Origin: Paenibacillus sp. J31TS4
Lineage (GTDB): Bacteria > Bacillota > Bacilli > Paenibacillales > NBRC-103111
Assembly: GCF_018403265.1 (NCBI RefSeq)
Contig: NZ_BOSI01000001.1
Coordinates: 248,001 to 312,000 of the forward strand
Reading direction: 5' to 3'
Length of the DNA: 64,000 nt
Both the position numbers and the translations under genes were made by a program. Below are positions 53,887 through 61,741 of this stretch, piece by piece. Below the pieces are notes generated by a model that made no database searches, was not told the DNA's origin, and saw only the letters and a program-made list of their open reading frames with translations. Each line of letters opens with the position of its first letter. Positions within the stretch are counted from its first letter, which is position 1.

Positions 53887-54333
53887 ATGCTAAGAAGTCA
53901 GCTTGACCAATCGGTTGGGTTTTTGATGGGGGTGGCCTACCGCAGGGTAACGAATCTGTTCCAGCTGAGGCTAAAGGAATACGACATTACGCCGGAGCAG
54001 TGGGCCGTGCTCAACCGGGTGGTCGAGGAGGACGGTCTCATTCAGAAGGAAATTGCGGAGCGTGCCGGCAAGGACAAGGCGTCCACGACCCGGATGCTGG
54101 ACGTACTCGAAGCCAAATCGTTTCTGGTTAAGCAGCCGGGTGTGCAGGACCGCCGTTCCTTTACGGTGCACGCGACGGAAAAGGGCCGCGCCCTCATTCG
54201 GGAGACGCTCCCGATCGAGGAGAAAACGATGCGCGACGCGCTTGAGGGAATTCCAGAGGAAGAAGAACGGTTGGTGCTGAGCGTGCTCCGCCGCATTCAG
54301 ACGAATTTGGACCGGTGGACCGATCAATCTTGA
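53887..54333 (+). CDS. MarR family regulator
   Basis: A 148-residue MarR-type winged-helix repressor: dimerisation helices at both ends, recognition region IQKEIAERAGKDKASTTRMLDVLEAK and wing DRRSFTVHATEKG. The MFS transporter follows after 16 bases, and the nitroreductase remnant is divergent; both are natural targets. The inducing ligand is unknown. Confidence 0.9.
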   Translation: MLRSQLDQSVGFLMGVAYRRVTNLFQLRLKEYDITPEQWAVLNRVVEEDGLIQKEIAERAGKDKASTTRMLDVLEAKSFLVKQPGVQDRRSFTVHATEKGRALIRETLPIEEKTMRDALEGIPEEEERLVLSVLRRIQTNLDRWTDQS

Positions 54334-54349
54334 AGAGAGAAGGAACAGA

Positions 54350-55558
54350 ATGAACTTGCAACAAGAACAACGACTATGGACCAAATCGTTTATCAGCTTG
54401 ACCGTCAGTTATTTTTTGCTGTTTTTATGCTTGCAGATGCTTTTATCTCCGTTTCCTTCTTATGTTAAGGAAGCCTTTCAGCCGAGCGACTTCGCCGTCA
54501 GCCTCGTAACGAGCCTGTTCGCGCTGTCGGCGGTCATCACCCGTTTCGTCACGGCTGCGCTGCTTAAAAAGGTGCACCGCAACATCATTCTGATGGCGGG
54601 ACTTGTTATCGGCAGCTTGTCTACGATCGCCTATCCGCATGCGGGTTCCATGGCCGCTGTGCTCCTCCTGCGCATAGGCTTCGGGATCGGCTTCGGGATG
54701 GCTAGCACCGTCATGCCGACGATGGTGTCGCAGATTATTCCGCCGCGGCGCATCGGGGAAGGCATCGGGTACTTCGGCCTGTCCAACAGCCTGGCCATGT
54801 CGATTGGCCCGCTTATCGGCCTGTGGATGATTGGGGAATACGGATTCGGCTCCTTGAGCGCGTGGGGGGCGGCTGCGGTAGCGATCATTATCCCGCTGCT
54901 CTTGGTGACGCGCTCCATACCACCTCAGCCTTCCAAAGTGCAGCCAGTGAAGGAAGAGAACCGGAAGCAGGGGGAGAAGCGGGGGCTGTCCGGCAAGCTC
55001 GTGCTGCCGGCTATCCTGAACCTGCTGCTGTCGATTACCTACGGAGGCCTTGTCAGCTTCCTCGCCTTGTTCGGCAAGGAGATCAACGTCAACCAGGTCG
55101 GCTTGTTCTTTTTGTTCAACGCGCTGACCGTCGTGCTCGTCCGGCCGTTTTCGGGCCGGCTGTTCGATAGCAAAGGGCACAAGTACGTCCTTATCCCCGG
55201 CTGTCTGGCAGGGATAGGAGGCTTGTACCTGCTGTCCATGACCCATTCGCTGCCTATGCTGATCGGCTCCGCGCTGCTCTATGGCGTCGCTTACGGCTCG
55301 ATCCAGCCGACGATCCAGGCCTGGATGCTGCGCGAGTCGCATCCGGAAGCGTATGGGGCGGTCAACAGCCTGTTCTACAACTCGATCGACCTCGGCATCG
55401 CGATCGGCGCGATGCTGCTCGGCACGATTGCCGCCGCCACGAGCTACGGCATCATGTACCGGTATGCGAGCGGGTTCATGGTCCTCTTCTTCGTCCTCTA
55501 TGCGATGGCTCTCTTGGTACGGGGGGACCGGACCGCTATGCAGAAAAAGCTGGGCTGA
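54350..55558 (+). CDS. MFS transporter (drug-efflux type)
   Basis: A 402-residue major facilitator protein with twelve predicted helices. The motif-A-like region is weak (RFVTAALLKKVHRN), while the central loop and GRLFDSKGHKYV in the second half match DHA1-type exporters. Co-transcribed with marR, so it is probably an efflux pump induced by the ligand of that regulator. Confidence 0.87.
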   Translation: MNLQQEQRLWTKSFISLTVSYFLLFLCLQMLLSPFPSYVKEAFQPSDFAVSLVTSLFALSAVITRFVTAALLKKVHRNIILMAGLVIGSLSTIAYPHAGSMAAVLLLRIGFGIGFGMASTVMPTMVSQIIPPRRIGEGIGYFGLSNSLAMSIGPLIGLWMIGEYGFGSLSAWGAAAVAIIIPLLLVTRSIPPQPSKVQPVKEENRKQGEKRGLSGKLVLPAILNLLLSITYGGLVSFLALFGKEINVNQVGLFFLFNALTVVLVRPFSGRLFDSKGHKYVLIPGCLAGIGGLYLLSMTHSLPMLIGSALLYGVAYGSIQPTIQAWMLRESHPEAYGAVNSLFYNSIDLGIAIGAMLLGTIAAATSYGIMYRYASGFMVLFFVLYAMALLVRGDRTAMQKKLG

Positions 55559-55825
55559 CGATAGACCTGCATGTCCCCGCTTCAAGCAGAAGCTTGGCGG
55601 AGCTTTGGGCCTTCCCAAATGTCATCTTGGATGACGGGGACGGCCTTGTATTGTCTAATCGGCACGGCAGGGGATGAGGATTGCCTGGCATCAAAAACCG
55701 CTAGTTCGTCCGCTTGTGCTTGCCCGGCCTGGTGGTATATGATCGTAACGGACAAGTGGGAGGAATGGCCGTACGCCGCTGCGTGGGGTCAGGAATCTCT
55801 CGATCGGAAGGAGGCGTATGCCGGA

Positions 55826-56275
55826 ATGCTGGTCAAGTTGAATGAGAGAGTGGAAGATCAGGAAGTCGCCGAGCTGCTCAGCTATTCGGTGTTCCCGACT
55901 GCAGAAGCGCTCGGCCGCGCCACGGGGCGCTACCGCGGCGAAACGGACAGCGAGCTTCTCGGACTCGAGGAGGAAGGCCGGCTGGTCGGCATCGCGGGTG
56001 TCCGGGCGGAGGAGGATGGCGTGATGACCATCCTCCATCTGGCGGTTCACCCGGAGCTGCGAGGGAACGGATACGGCAGAGGACTGCTGCTTGAGCTGAT
56101 CGCAGAGCGGCGTCCTTCGGCTCTTATTGCCGAGACGGACGCCGAAGCGGTGGACTTTTACCGCAGCGTCGGCTTCGTCATTACGAGCCTGGGAGATGAG
56201 CGATACGGCGTCGAACGGTTTCTCTGCCGGTACGACGTGGAAGAAGACGAGCAGGACGAGCAGCCGGACGAGTAG
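55826..56275 (+). CDS. GNAT family N-acetyltransferase
   Basis: A 149-residue acetyltransferase with ILHLAVHPELRGNGYGRGLLLELIAE (acetyl-CoA loop RGNGYG) and DAEAVDFYRSVGFVITSLG. The C-terminus is strongly acidic (VEEDEQDEQPDE). The ORF opens far upstream, but ATG 55826 is the first start that fits the fold, with AAGGAGG 11 bases before it. Substrate unknown. Confidence 0.75.
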   Translation: MLVKLNERVEDQEVAELLSYSVFPTAEALGRATGRYRGETDSELLGLEEEGRLVGIAGVRAEEDGVMTILHLAVHPELRGNGYGRGLLLELIAERRPSALIAETDAEAVDFYRSVGFVITSLGDERYGVERFLCRYDVEEDEQDEQPDE

Positions 56276-56308
56276 AGGTTGCCGGCCGCAGATTGGCCGC
56301 CAGGTACC

Positions 56309-56348
56309 AAAGAAAGAGGCCTTCCCTAGTGGAAAGGCCTCTTTCTTT
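56309..56348. terminator. Bidirectional intrinsic terminator
   Basis: Perfect 15-base arms AAAGAAAGAGGCCTT/AAGGCCTCTTTCTTT around a 10-base loop, between convergent genes. Confidence 0.85.
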
Positions 56349-56370
56349 GGTTGCCCTGCAGGGCGGACGC

Positions 56371-56841
56371 CTACGCTTCGAACACATGCTTGGAGGAGCG
56401 CTTCTCTTCTTCCGAGAGCAGCTCGGGGAATTCATAGACGAACGTACCGTTTTCGGCTATCTTCCGGGCACAGAAGCCCCGGCTCGTGCACGATTCCAGC
56501 ACGATACGGGCTGCCTCTGGCGTATAGGACGACAGCAAGGCCAGTTCGGCTGCGGTAATGCGGCCGCCCTTTTCCTGCGCGTATCGCAAAATCTCCTTCT
56601 CGCTCTCCTGACTGCGGCGCTGCTTGGCGATCCGGCGCGTCCGCACGAAGAGCCAAATGCCAAGGGCCATGGGCAGGAGGCCGACAAGAATCGTCAGAAT
56701 AGCGTTCGACAGGAACGTTTCTCCCGGATTCCGCGGTCCCGCAATAGACCCGCAAGTGATGATGAAACCGAATAAAGCGATGAAGAGGGCTGCGGCAGCC
56801 ATCAGCTTTTCTTTGATTGTCAGCACGATCTTCCTCGTCAA
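56371..56841 (-). CDS. Membrane protein with winged-helix-like C-terminal domain
   Basis: About 156 residues from a TTG start preceded by GGAGGG. Two membrane helices (about 15-32 and 47-68) are followed by a cytoplasmic domain with a winged-helix look (SEKEILRYAQEKGGRITAAELALLS, then YTPEAARIVLESC). It may sense or regulate at the membrane, but no family was recognised. Convergent with the GNAT gene. Confidence 0.6.
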   Translation of the reverse strand: MTRKIVLTIKEKLMAAAALFIALFGFIITCGSIAGPRNPGETFLSNAILTILVGLLPMALGIWLFVRTRRIAKQRRSQESEKEILRYAQEKGGRITAAELALLSSYTPEAARIVLESCTSRGFCARKIAENGTFVYEFPELLSEEEKRSSKHVFEA

Positions 56842-57121
56842 CTCTATCCCTCCAGTAAACGATCTGTTCCCTGTTGCCGGTGGCGGCAGCATGAGAACTC
56901 GGTTACGGATTCGGTCTAGTGGTCTGGACCAAAGGCGAGGTCCATTTCCAGCCCATTCCGTGTTACACTAATCATTACCATGCTAATCCAATCGGTCTAG
57001 GACCGTCAAGAAAAAGAAAAGCATGCCAGGCTCCGCAGCCGGCATACAGTAGAACGACCCGTCCGGCCGGGGAGGCTGGCGGCGGGTCGACGAACAATGG
57101 GAAGCAAAGGAAGGATGCGTA

Positions 57122-57601
57122 ATGAACGGTTGGCAAAGATGGACATCCACACTGCGTACCCGCGAGATTGATTATCAATGGCCAAGACGTTGGTTCCCGA
57201 TCGTCTCCGTCCGGTTCCACGGCATCGGAACGCGCAAACGGACGCCGGCGTTCGGCCTCATCGCGATCGGGGAGATCGCGATCGGGCTGATCGCGGGAGG
57301 AGCCGTCAGCTTCGGCCTGCTGTCCTTCGGCGCGCTCGCAGTCGGCCTGCTCCTCGCCTGCGGCGGCGTCTCGCTTGCCGCCTGGTCGGCAGGAGCGGTC
57401 GCCTTAGCCGGCAAAGCGGCCATCGGTGTGGTCGCGCTAGGACCGGTCGCGATCGGCATTGTCTCCATCGCGCAGTGGGCGCTCGGCGTCGTCGGCATCG
57501 GAGAAACCGCCTATGGGATCGTGGTGATCGGTCAGCACGGCTTCGGCATGGTTCCGCTGCTTGGCGACGCGATCCGGTGGCTGAAGGGGCTCTTTACTTG
57601 A
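57122..57601 (+). CDS. Glycine/alanine/isoleucine-rich repeat protein
   Basis: A 159-residue protein. After about 40 ordinary, basic residues it consists of hydrophobic glycine-spaced repeats of about 5-10 residues (AIGEIAIGLIAGGAVSFG and so on to about residue 145), interrupted by a few charged positions. The spacing of Gly with Ala/Ile/Val suggests a beta-solenoid or closely packed membrane segments. No family name is offered. ATG at 57122 has a weak AAGGATG site. Its end overlaps the convergent small gene by 8 bases. Confidence 0.65.
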   Translation: MNGWQRWTSTLRTREIDYQWPRRWFPIVSVRFHGIGTRKRTPAFGLIAIGEIAIGLIAGGAVSFGLLSFGALAVGLLLACGGVSLAAWSAGAVALAGKAAIGVVALGPVAIGIVSIAQWALGVVGIGETAYGIVVIGQHGFGMVPLLGDAIRWLKGLFT

Positions 57602-57803
57602 AGATGTACCAGATCAGCGCCCCGAACCCGATTACGATGGCAACGACATAGTAGAGAGACAGCTTGGTGAAGATGCCTTTGGTCTCTTTATCGTAATCGG
57701 GATTGCCCTCCTTGTTCTGTTTGGAGGCGCCAACCATAATCGTTCCGATCGTACCGATCAGCACGATGACGAACAAGAGAATATAATAAGACGAGAGAGA
57801 CAT
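57594..57803 (-). CDS. Small two-helix membrane protein, 69 residues
   Basis: MSLSSYYILLFVIVLIGTIG begins the first membrane helix; a polar loop (KQNKEGNPDYDKETKG) and a second helix (YYVVAIVIGFGALIWYIF) follow. The ATG at 57803 has a GGTGA site; the longer frame upstream is unlikely. No family recognised. Confidence 0.6.
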   Translation of the reverse strand: MSLSSYYILLFVIVLIGTIGTIMVGASKQNKEGNPDYDKETKGIFTKLSLYYVVAIVIGFGALIWYIFK

Positions 57804-58241
57804 AGAGTTCACCTGCCTGATATGATCTTTCCCGATTATAGCAGATGTTAGCCGGCAAGAGAGCAAGTCGGGCCGGTTCATTTGCTTCAATTTCGTGAAC
57901 GCGCTTTTTGCTAATGGCAGGGAAACAGGCGCAGGCACGGGAAACAGGGATCGACGAATGCGAATCGCTCGTGAAACGGGGAGTCCGGACTCGCCCGTTT
58001 TTTCGGGTTGAGTCGGCGTGTAGTGCAGGGAGGTTGGCGGAGGACTTGGGACGCGGGACCCGATCGCTCGTAGGAGGACCTAAGTTGGAAAGGGTAGTCA
58101 ACCGTTTGGGGATTTAAGGAAGAAGGACCCAGTTTCTGGGTCTTGCGCCACGGGAAGGAAGATCGATTATGCGAACTTTCGTTGCACAGCCTTCCTTATG
58201 TTAGTATATTGGAAAAACCGAACAGGAGCGTGGACAGCCGG
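57804..58241. other. Intergenic region with hairpins
   Basis: About 440 bases. GACTCGCCCG/CGGGTTGAGTC near 57990 and GACCCAG/CTGGGTC at 58126-58142 (followed by TTG) can fold. A TTG-start frame at 57908-58117 exists but lacks a ribosome site, so I do not call it. No known RNA class is recognised. Confidence 0.4.
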
Positions 58242-58832
58242 ATGAAGGGCATGGACAAGCTTGCCGCTCTCAATTGGCAAGAGATAGACAACTGGTTACG
58301 ACAATATGAAGCTTGGGGGCCCCTCCCGGGAATCGCCGCTCTCGTGCTGGAGGCGTTTCTTCCGTTTTTGCCGATGGTGGCTATCGTTATAGCCAACGTG
58401 AATGCATACGGATTGGGGGAAGGCATCCTTGTCTCCTGGGCAGGCGTTGTGCTGGGAGCCGTCGTGGTATTCGCCCTCGTCCGCCGCTTCAGCGGGAGGC
58501 TCCGGTCAGCTATTGAACGCAAATTCCGCCGGTCGGACAAGCTTATTCACTGGGTAGAGACGCACGGCTTCACCCCGATCTTTCTGCTTGCCTGCTTTCC
58601 GTTCACGCCTTCGTTCCTGATCAATGTTCTCGCCGGCATCTCCCAGGTGCCGTTCCATACCTTCGTGGCGGCGACTGTGCTCGGTAAGGGCGTCATGATT
58701 TCGCTTGTCTCGCTGGCAGGCTACGATCTTGCCAGTTTGCTGACGCACCCCTGGAAGCTTGTTTTGCTCGGCTCCGTGCTGGGCCTCCTGTGGCTGCTCG
58801 GCCGCAAGCTGGAATCACGCTACATGAAGTAA
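58242..58832 (+). CDS. TVP38/TMEM64-type (DedA-like) membrane protein
   Basis: About 196 residues with five or six membrane helices. The SNARE-associated/VTT fold core is visible: ALVLEAFLPFLPMVAIVIANVNAYGLGEG, GAVVVFALVRRFSGR and FLLACFPFTPSFLINVLAGIS. VTT proteins act as lipid scramblases or transporters in the membrane; a specific role here is not known. The start is uncertain: ATG 58242 (AGGAG 12 bases upstream) or ATG 58251. Confidence 0.82.
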   Translation: MKGMDKLAALNWQEIDNWLRQYEAWGPLPGIAALVLEAFLPFLPMVAIVIANVNAYGLGEGILVSWAGVVLGAVVVFALVRRFSGRLRSAIERKFRRSDKLIHWVETHGFTPIFLLACFPFTPSFLINVLAGISQVPFHTFVAATVLGKGVMISLVSLAGYDLASLLTHPWKLVLLGSVLGLLWLLGRKLESRYMK

Positions 58833-58837
58833 GAAGG

Positions 58838-58888
58838 AGGGGCTCTTCGTACGAACGGGCAGCCCCTGCGGGATGGTTCTTTTTTTTT
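58838..58888 (+). terminator. Probable terminator
   Basis: AGGGGCT/AGCCCCT with a 16-base loop; the nine-T run begins about 12 bases past the stem. Confidence 0.5.
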
Positions 58889-59051
58889 GTCAAGCGGCTG
58901 CTAAATTCTGTTTAATTCTAGGAAAAATTGTTTAATTACTTGTCTGCCGCTGTCTAATATCCACGCAAAAGGGTGGAGTAAGCCGGGGGCTCGGCCCCAG
59001 TCCGCAAGGCATGCAAGGCTACAAAACGATTTGAGAGGAGAACGAATTAGG

Positions 59052-60002
59052 TTGCGTACATACATAAGACAGAGTAAGACATGGGGGGCCAAATGCGCGC
59101 TGGCAATGGCGCTTGCTTGGTCGGCAATGCCCTTCTTCGCTCATGCGGAATCTAACCTGAACTGGGTGGAGGGGTCGGGACAGACCGTTCAGCTTGGCGA
59201 CGACCTGGCAGAGCTTAAGCTGAAGAAGGACTACGTCTACCTGGACGGAAAGGATTCGATGACCTTCCAAAAGGAAAACGGCGGGGTGCCGAGCGGCTCG
59301 GAGATCGGCGCTGTCTTCCCGATGAAGGAGGATCAGGAATGGGTGCTGTTCTTCGAATATGAGGAATCGGGCCATATTGCCGACAAAGATAAAGACAAGA
59401 TCGATGCAAACGCGCTGCTGAACAGCTACAAGGAAGGCACCGAAGGAGCGAACAAAGGCAAACCGGCGGCCGACCAGTTGTTCATTGACGGCTGGGAGCA
59501 GGAGCCGAAGTACGACGAGAAGCTGCACAGTCTGACGTGGACCATTCTCGGTCATACGGGCAACAACGAGAAGCTGGTGAACTATAACGTCCGCCTGCTT
59601 ACCCGGAAGGGGTATGTCTCGGCAGTGCTCGTCACCGATCCTGCCGAACTGACGAAGTCGCGGGCGACGATGGAAAAGGACGTGCTGAGCGCCTTCACCA
59701 TCAAGAACGGACAGAGGTATGAGGACTTCAATCCGGCGACCGACAAGAAGTCCGAATTCGGGCTGGCTGGGCTCGTACTGGGCGGCGCGGGAATTGCCGT
59801 TGCGAAGAAGGTTGGACTGCTCGCCGTCATGCTCGGCCTGTTCAAGAAATTCGGGATCGTAATCGTCGCGGCTCTGGCCGGCGTCTGGCGGTTCCTGAGA
59901 GGCAAGAAGAAGAAGACGGATGCCGAGACGGAGCAGTCGCAGGAGCCGCCGGCCGACCAGACTCCCGGTCCGGAGCGTCCTGCCACACCGCCATCTCTCT
60001 AA
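59052..60002 (+). CDS. DUF2167 family membrane protein
   Basis: About 316 residues from a TTG start preceded by GAGGAGAAC. A signal peptide (about 12-35, ending FFAHA) leads to a DUF2167 domain (GAVFPMKEDQEWVLFFEYEESGHI, ANALLNSYKEGTE, NYNVRLLTRKGYVSAVLV). A glycine/alanine-rich hydrophobic segment follows (about 240-285), then a basic and Pro/Glu-rich tail. The function of DUF2167 is unknown. The 5' leader (58930-59040) has nested short stems and a GCAAGGC direct repeat. Confidence 0.83.
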   Translation: MRTYIRQSKTWGAKCALAMALAWSAMPFFAHAESNLNWVEGSGQTVQLGDDLAELKLKKDYVYLDGKDSMTFQKENGGVPSGSEIGAVFPMKEDQEWVLFFEYEESGHIADKDKDKIDANALLNSYKEGTEGANKGKPAADQLFIDGWEQEPKYDEKLHSLTWTILGHTGNNEKLVNYNVRLLTRKGYVSAVLVTDPAELTKSRATMEKDVLSAFTIKNGQRYEDFNPATDKKSEFGLAGLVLGGAGIAVAKKVGLLAVMLGLFKKFGIVIVAALAGVWRFLRGKKKKTDAETEQSQEPPADQTPGPERPATPPSL

Positions 60003-60051
60003 GGGAACTCTATCGGGGATGACCGCCTGAACATTAGACGTATCCAAGAAA

Positions 60052-60085
60052 AAAGACTGGCGAGCGGAAGCTCGCCAGTCTTTTT
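60052..60085 (+). terminator. Intrinsic terminator between convergent genes
   Basis: AAAGACTGGCGAGC/GCTCGCCAGTCTTT with a GGAA tetraloop and a T-run. Confidence 0.88.
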
Positions 60086-60131
60086 ATGCCAAGGCAGGAA
60101 GCAGGGCTAGGTGCCCAATCCCGGCAAACCG

Positions 60132-61499
60132 TTATTGAGGCCCCTTGCTGACCCAGAATGTAATATTGCTCCCTTTCTCGGCGGAAGCGCCGGGTTCGGG
60201 CGTCTGCTTGAAGACGGTGCCTTCCGGCTGTTCGTTCGGCTCCATCAAAAAGTTGTACCGGTACCCCGCCGCGATTGCCGTGCTTTCGGCGTCGGCGCGC
60301 GGTAGACCGACCAAGGTCGGAACGGTGCCGTCCGCGACAGGCGGGGGCGTCTGCGTCGGGGGAGCGGAAGGACGCTCGGTCGGTTTGGCCGAAGCCGTCG
60401 GCTTGGGAGACGCCGAGGTTTGGACACTCGGTGCCGGGTTAGCTCCTTCGAAGAGCGGGCGCCGCGCCGGATCCGCAGACGGCCAGAACACCCAGACGAG
60501 GAAGCCGACCACGATGACGGCGGAGCCGATGACGATCGATTTCTTGTAAAACCACGGCTTGGCCGGCTCTTCGTCTACGGGCTCCTCCACGGGGGCCGGG
60601 ACGGGCGCCTCGGTCCGGCGTCCGGAAGATGCTCTAGCATCGGGTTTGGCAGCAGGGGCCGCCGCCTCGGGGGCTGCGGCTGGTGTGCGAGGCTGCCTCG
60701 GCGCTGCGGCTTCCTCTTGCGCGGGGCGGGCATGCTCCTGCTCGGAGGCAGCGGCAGGCGCTGGAACGGCGGCGTTCCCGTAGACCGGCTGCGGCTTCGT
60801 GCTTTGCTCAAGCTGTTTTTGCAGACCTCTCAGCTCGAAGACGAGCGCGGGCAGCGACATCCGTCCGCTGCAGACGCGGCGGACAAGTTCCGCGAACGTT
60901 TCCTTCTGCTCGGGAGTCGCCTGGAAGAGGCCGACCTTGCCGAGCACCGGGTCGAGCGATTCGCACGGACGCGGCATCTGCTCCGCGCCGGAGAACAGCT
61001 GCAGCATCAGGCTGCACAGCCCCATAGCGCCCTGCGTATGGGCTGGGCCTTCCTCCCAATAGTTGAGGAACGACAGCCGTCCGTCCTCGCCGAGCCAGAG
61101 GTTGTCGGCGGACGCCGGGTAGCCGCCGACCTGGCCCTCGAGTGCGTCCAGCATCGCCAGGCCGACGCCGGTTGCCAGGTGAATAATCTTGGGATACGTC
61201 CATATTCGCGTGCGCAGCTCCTGAATAAGCGGCTTGCCGGGACGGTGCTGCAGAACGACGAGGACGGACGCTTCGTCGAAGGACGAATCCAGAATATGTT
61301 GAAACCCGTTATGGTTCAGCGTGGACGCGCGGCGAATCGCCCTCGCGTAATCGTCATCTGCGCTGCCTCCCGGGCGTTCGGTATGATAGAGCAGTACCTC
61401 TCGTGGCAAGGCTTTATCTTCTCCGTAATAGAGAGCGCCACCGGATAGCGGCTGAATCTGCGAATGGGCCGCATAACGGTTTCCCATCGTATGGCTCAT
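60132..61499 (-). CDS. PASTA-domain protein with a pseudokinase-like N-terminal domain
   Basis: About 455 residues laid out like PrkC-type Ser/Thr kinases: a cytoplasmic kinase-like domain (about 10-240), a Pro/Ala-rich linker, one membrane helix (SIVIGSAVIVVGFLVWVFW, near 325-345), a Ser/Thr/Pro linker, and one extracellular PASTA domain (TVPTLVGLPRADAESTAIAAG to WVSKGPQ). The catalytic residues are missing: no VAIK lysine, the HRD region reads YPASADNLWL, and DFG reads LNY. It is therefore probably a pseudokinase that could bind muropeptides outside and signal by contact inside. Start ATG 61499 (GAGAGGATGGG upstream). Confidence 0.8.
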   Translation of the reverse strand: MSHTMGNRYAAHSQIQPLSGGALYYGEDKALPREVLLYHTERPGGSADDDYARAIRRASTLNHNGFQHILDSSFDEASVLVVLQHRPGKPLIQELRTRIWTYPKIIHLATGVGLAMLDALEGQVGGYPASADNLWLGEDGRLSFLNYWEEGPAHTQGAMGLCSLMLQLFSGAEQMPRPCESLDPVLGKVGLFQATPEQKETFAELVRRVCSGRMSLPALVFELRGLQKQLEQSTKPQPVYGNAAVPAPAAASEQEHARPAQEEAAAPRQPRTPAAAPEAAAPAAKPDARASSGRRTEAPVPAPVEEPVDEEPAKPWFYKKSIVIGSAVIVVGFLVWVFWPSADPARRPLFEGANPAPSVQTSASPKPTASAKPTERPSAPPTQTPPPVADGTVPTLVGLPRADAESTAIAAGYRYNFLMEPNEQPEGTVFKQTPEPGASAEKGSNITFWVSKGPQ

Positions 61500-61741
61500 G
61501 CTTTCCCATCCTCTCCTCATCCGGTTAGAGCCACCGGTTAATCATGACGTCTGTATCCAACCAAGTATAATACATTTGAAAAAGGAAACCAAACCGAAAC
61601 CCCGCGCGAACGAGCTGGAAAAAAAGGGATTCGGGAATGCCCCCGCGAATTAGGGGAAATAGCATGGCGCGGCTTCCGATCTTCACCCGAGGAATGAACA
61701 GCCATAAGGCGCCATGCGGACGGATAGGGAGGGAACCCGAT

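Noticed and set aside
57908-58117. 69-codon TTG-start frame
   Set aside because: No ribosome site, overlaps two hairpins, no protein resemblance.
58930-59051. c-di-GMP or c-di-AMP riboswitch
   Set aside because: Some words (ACGCAAAAGGG, GCAAGGC) look similar, but the conserved core order of either class is not present.
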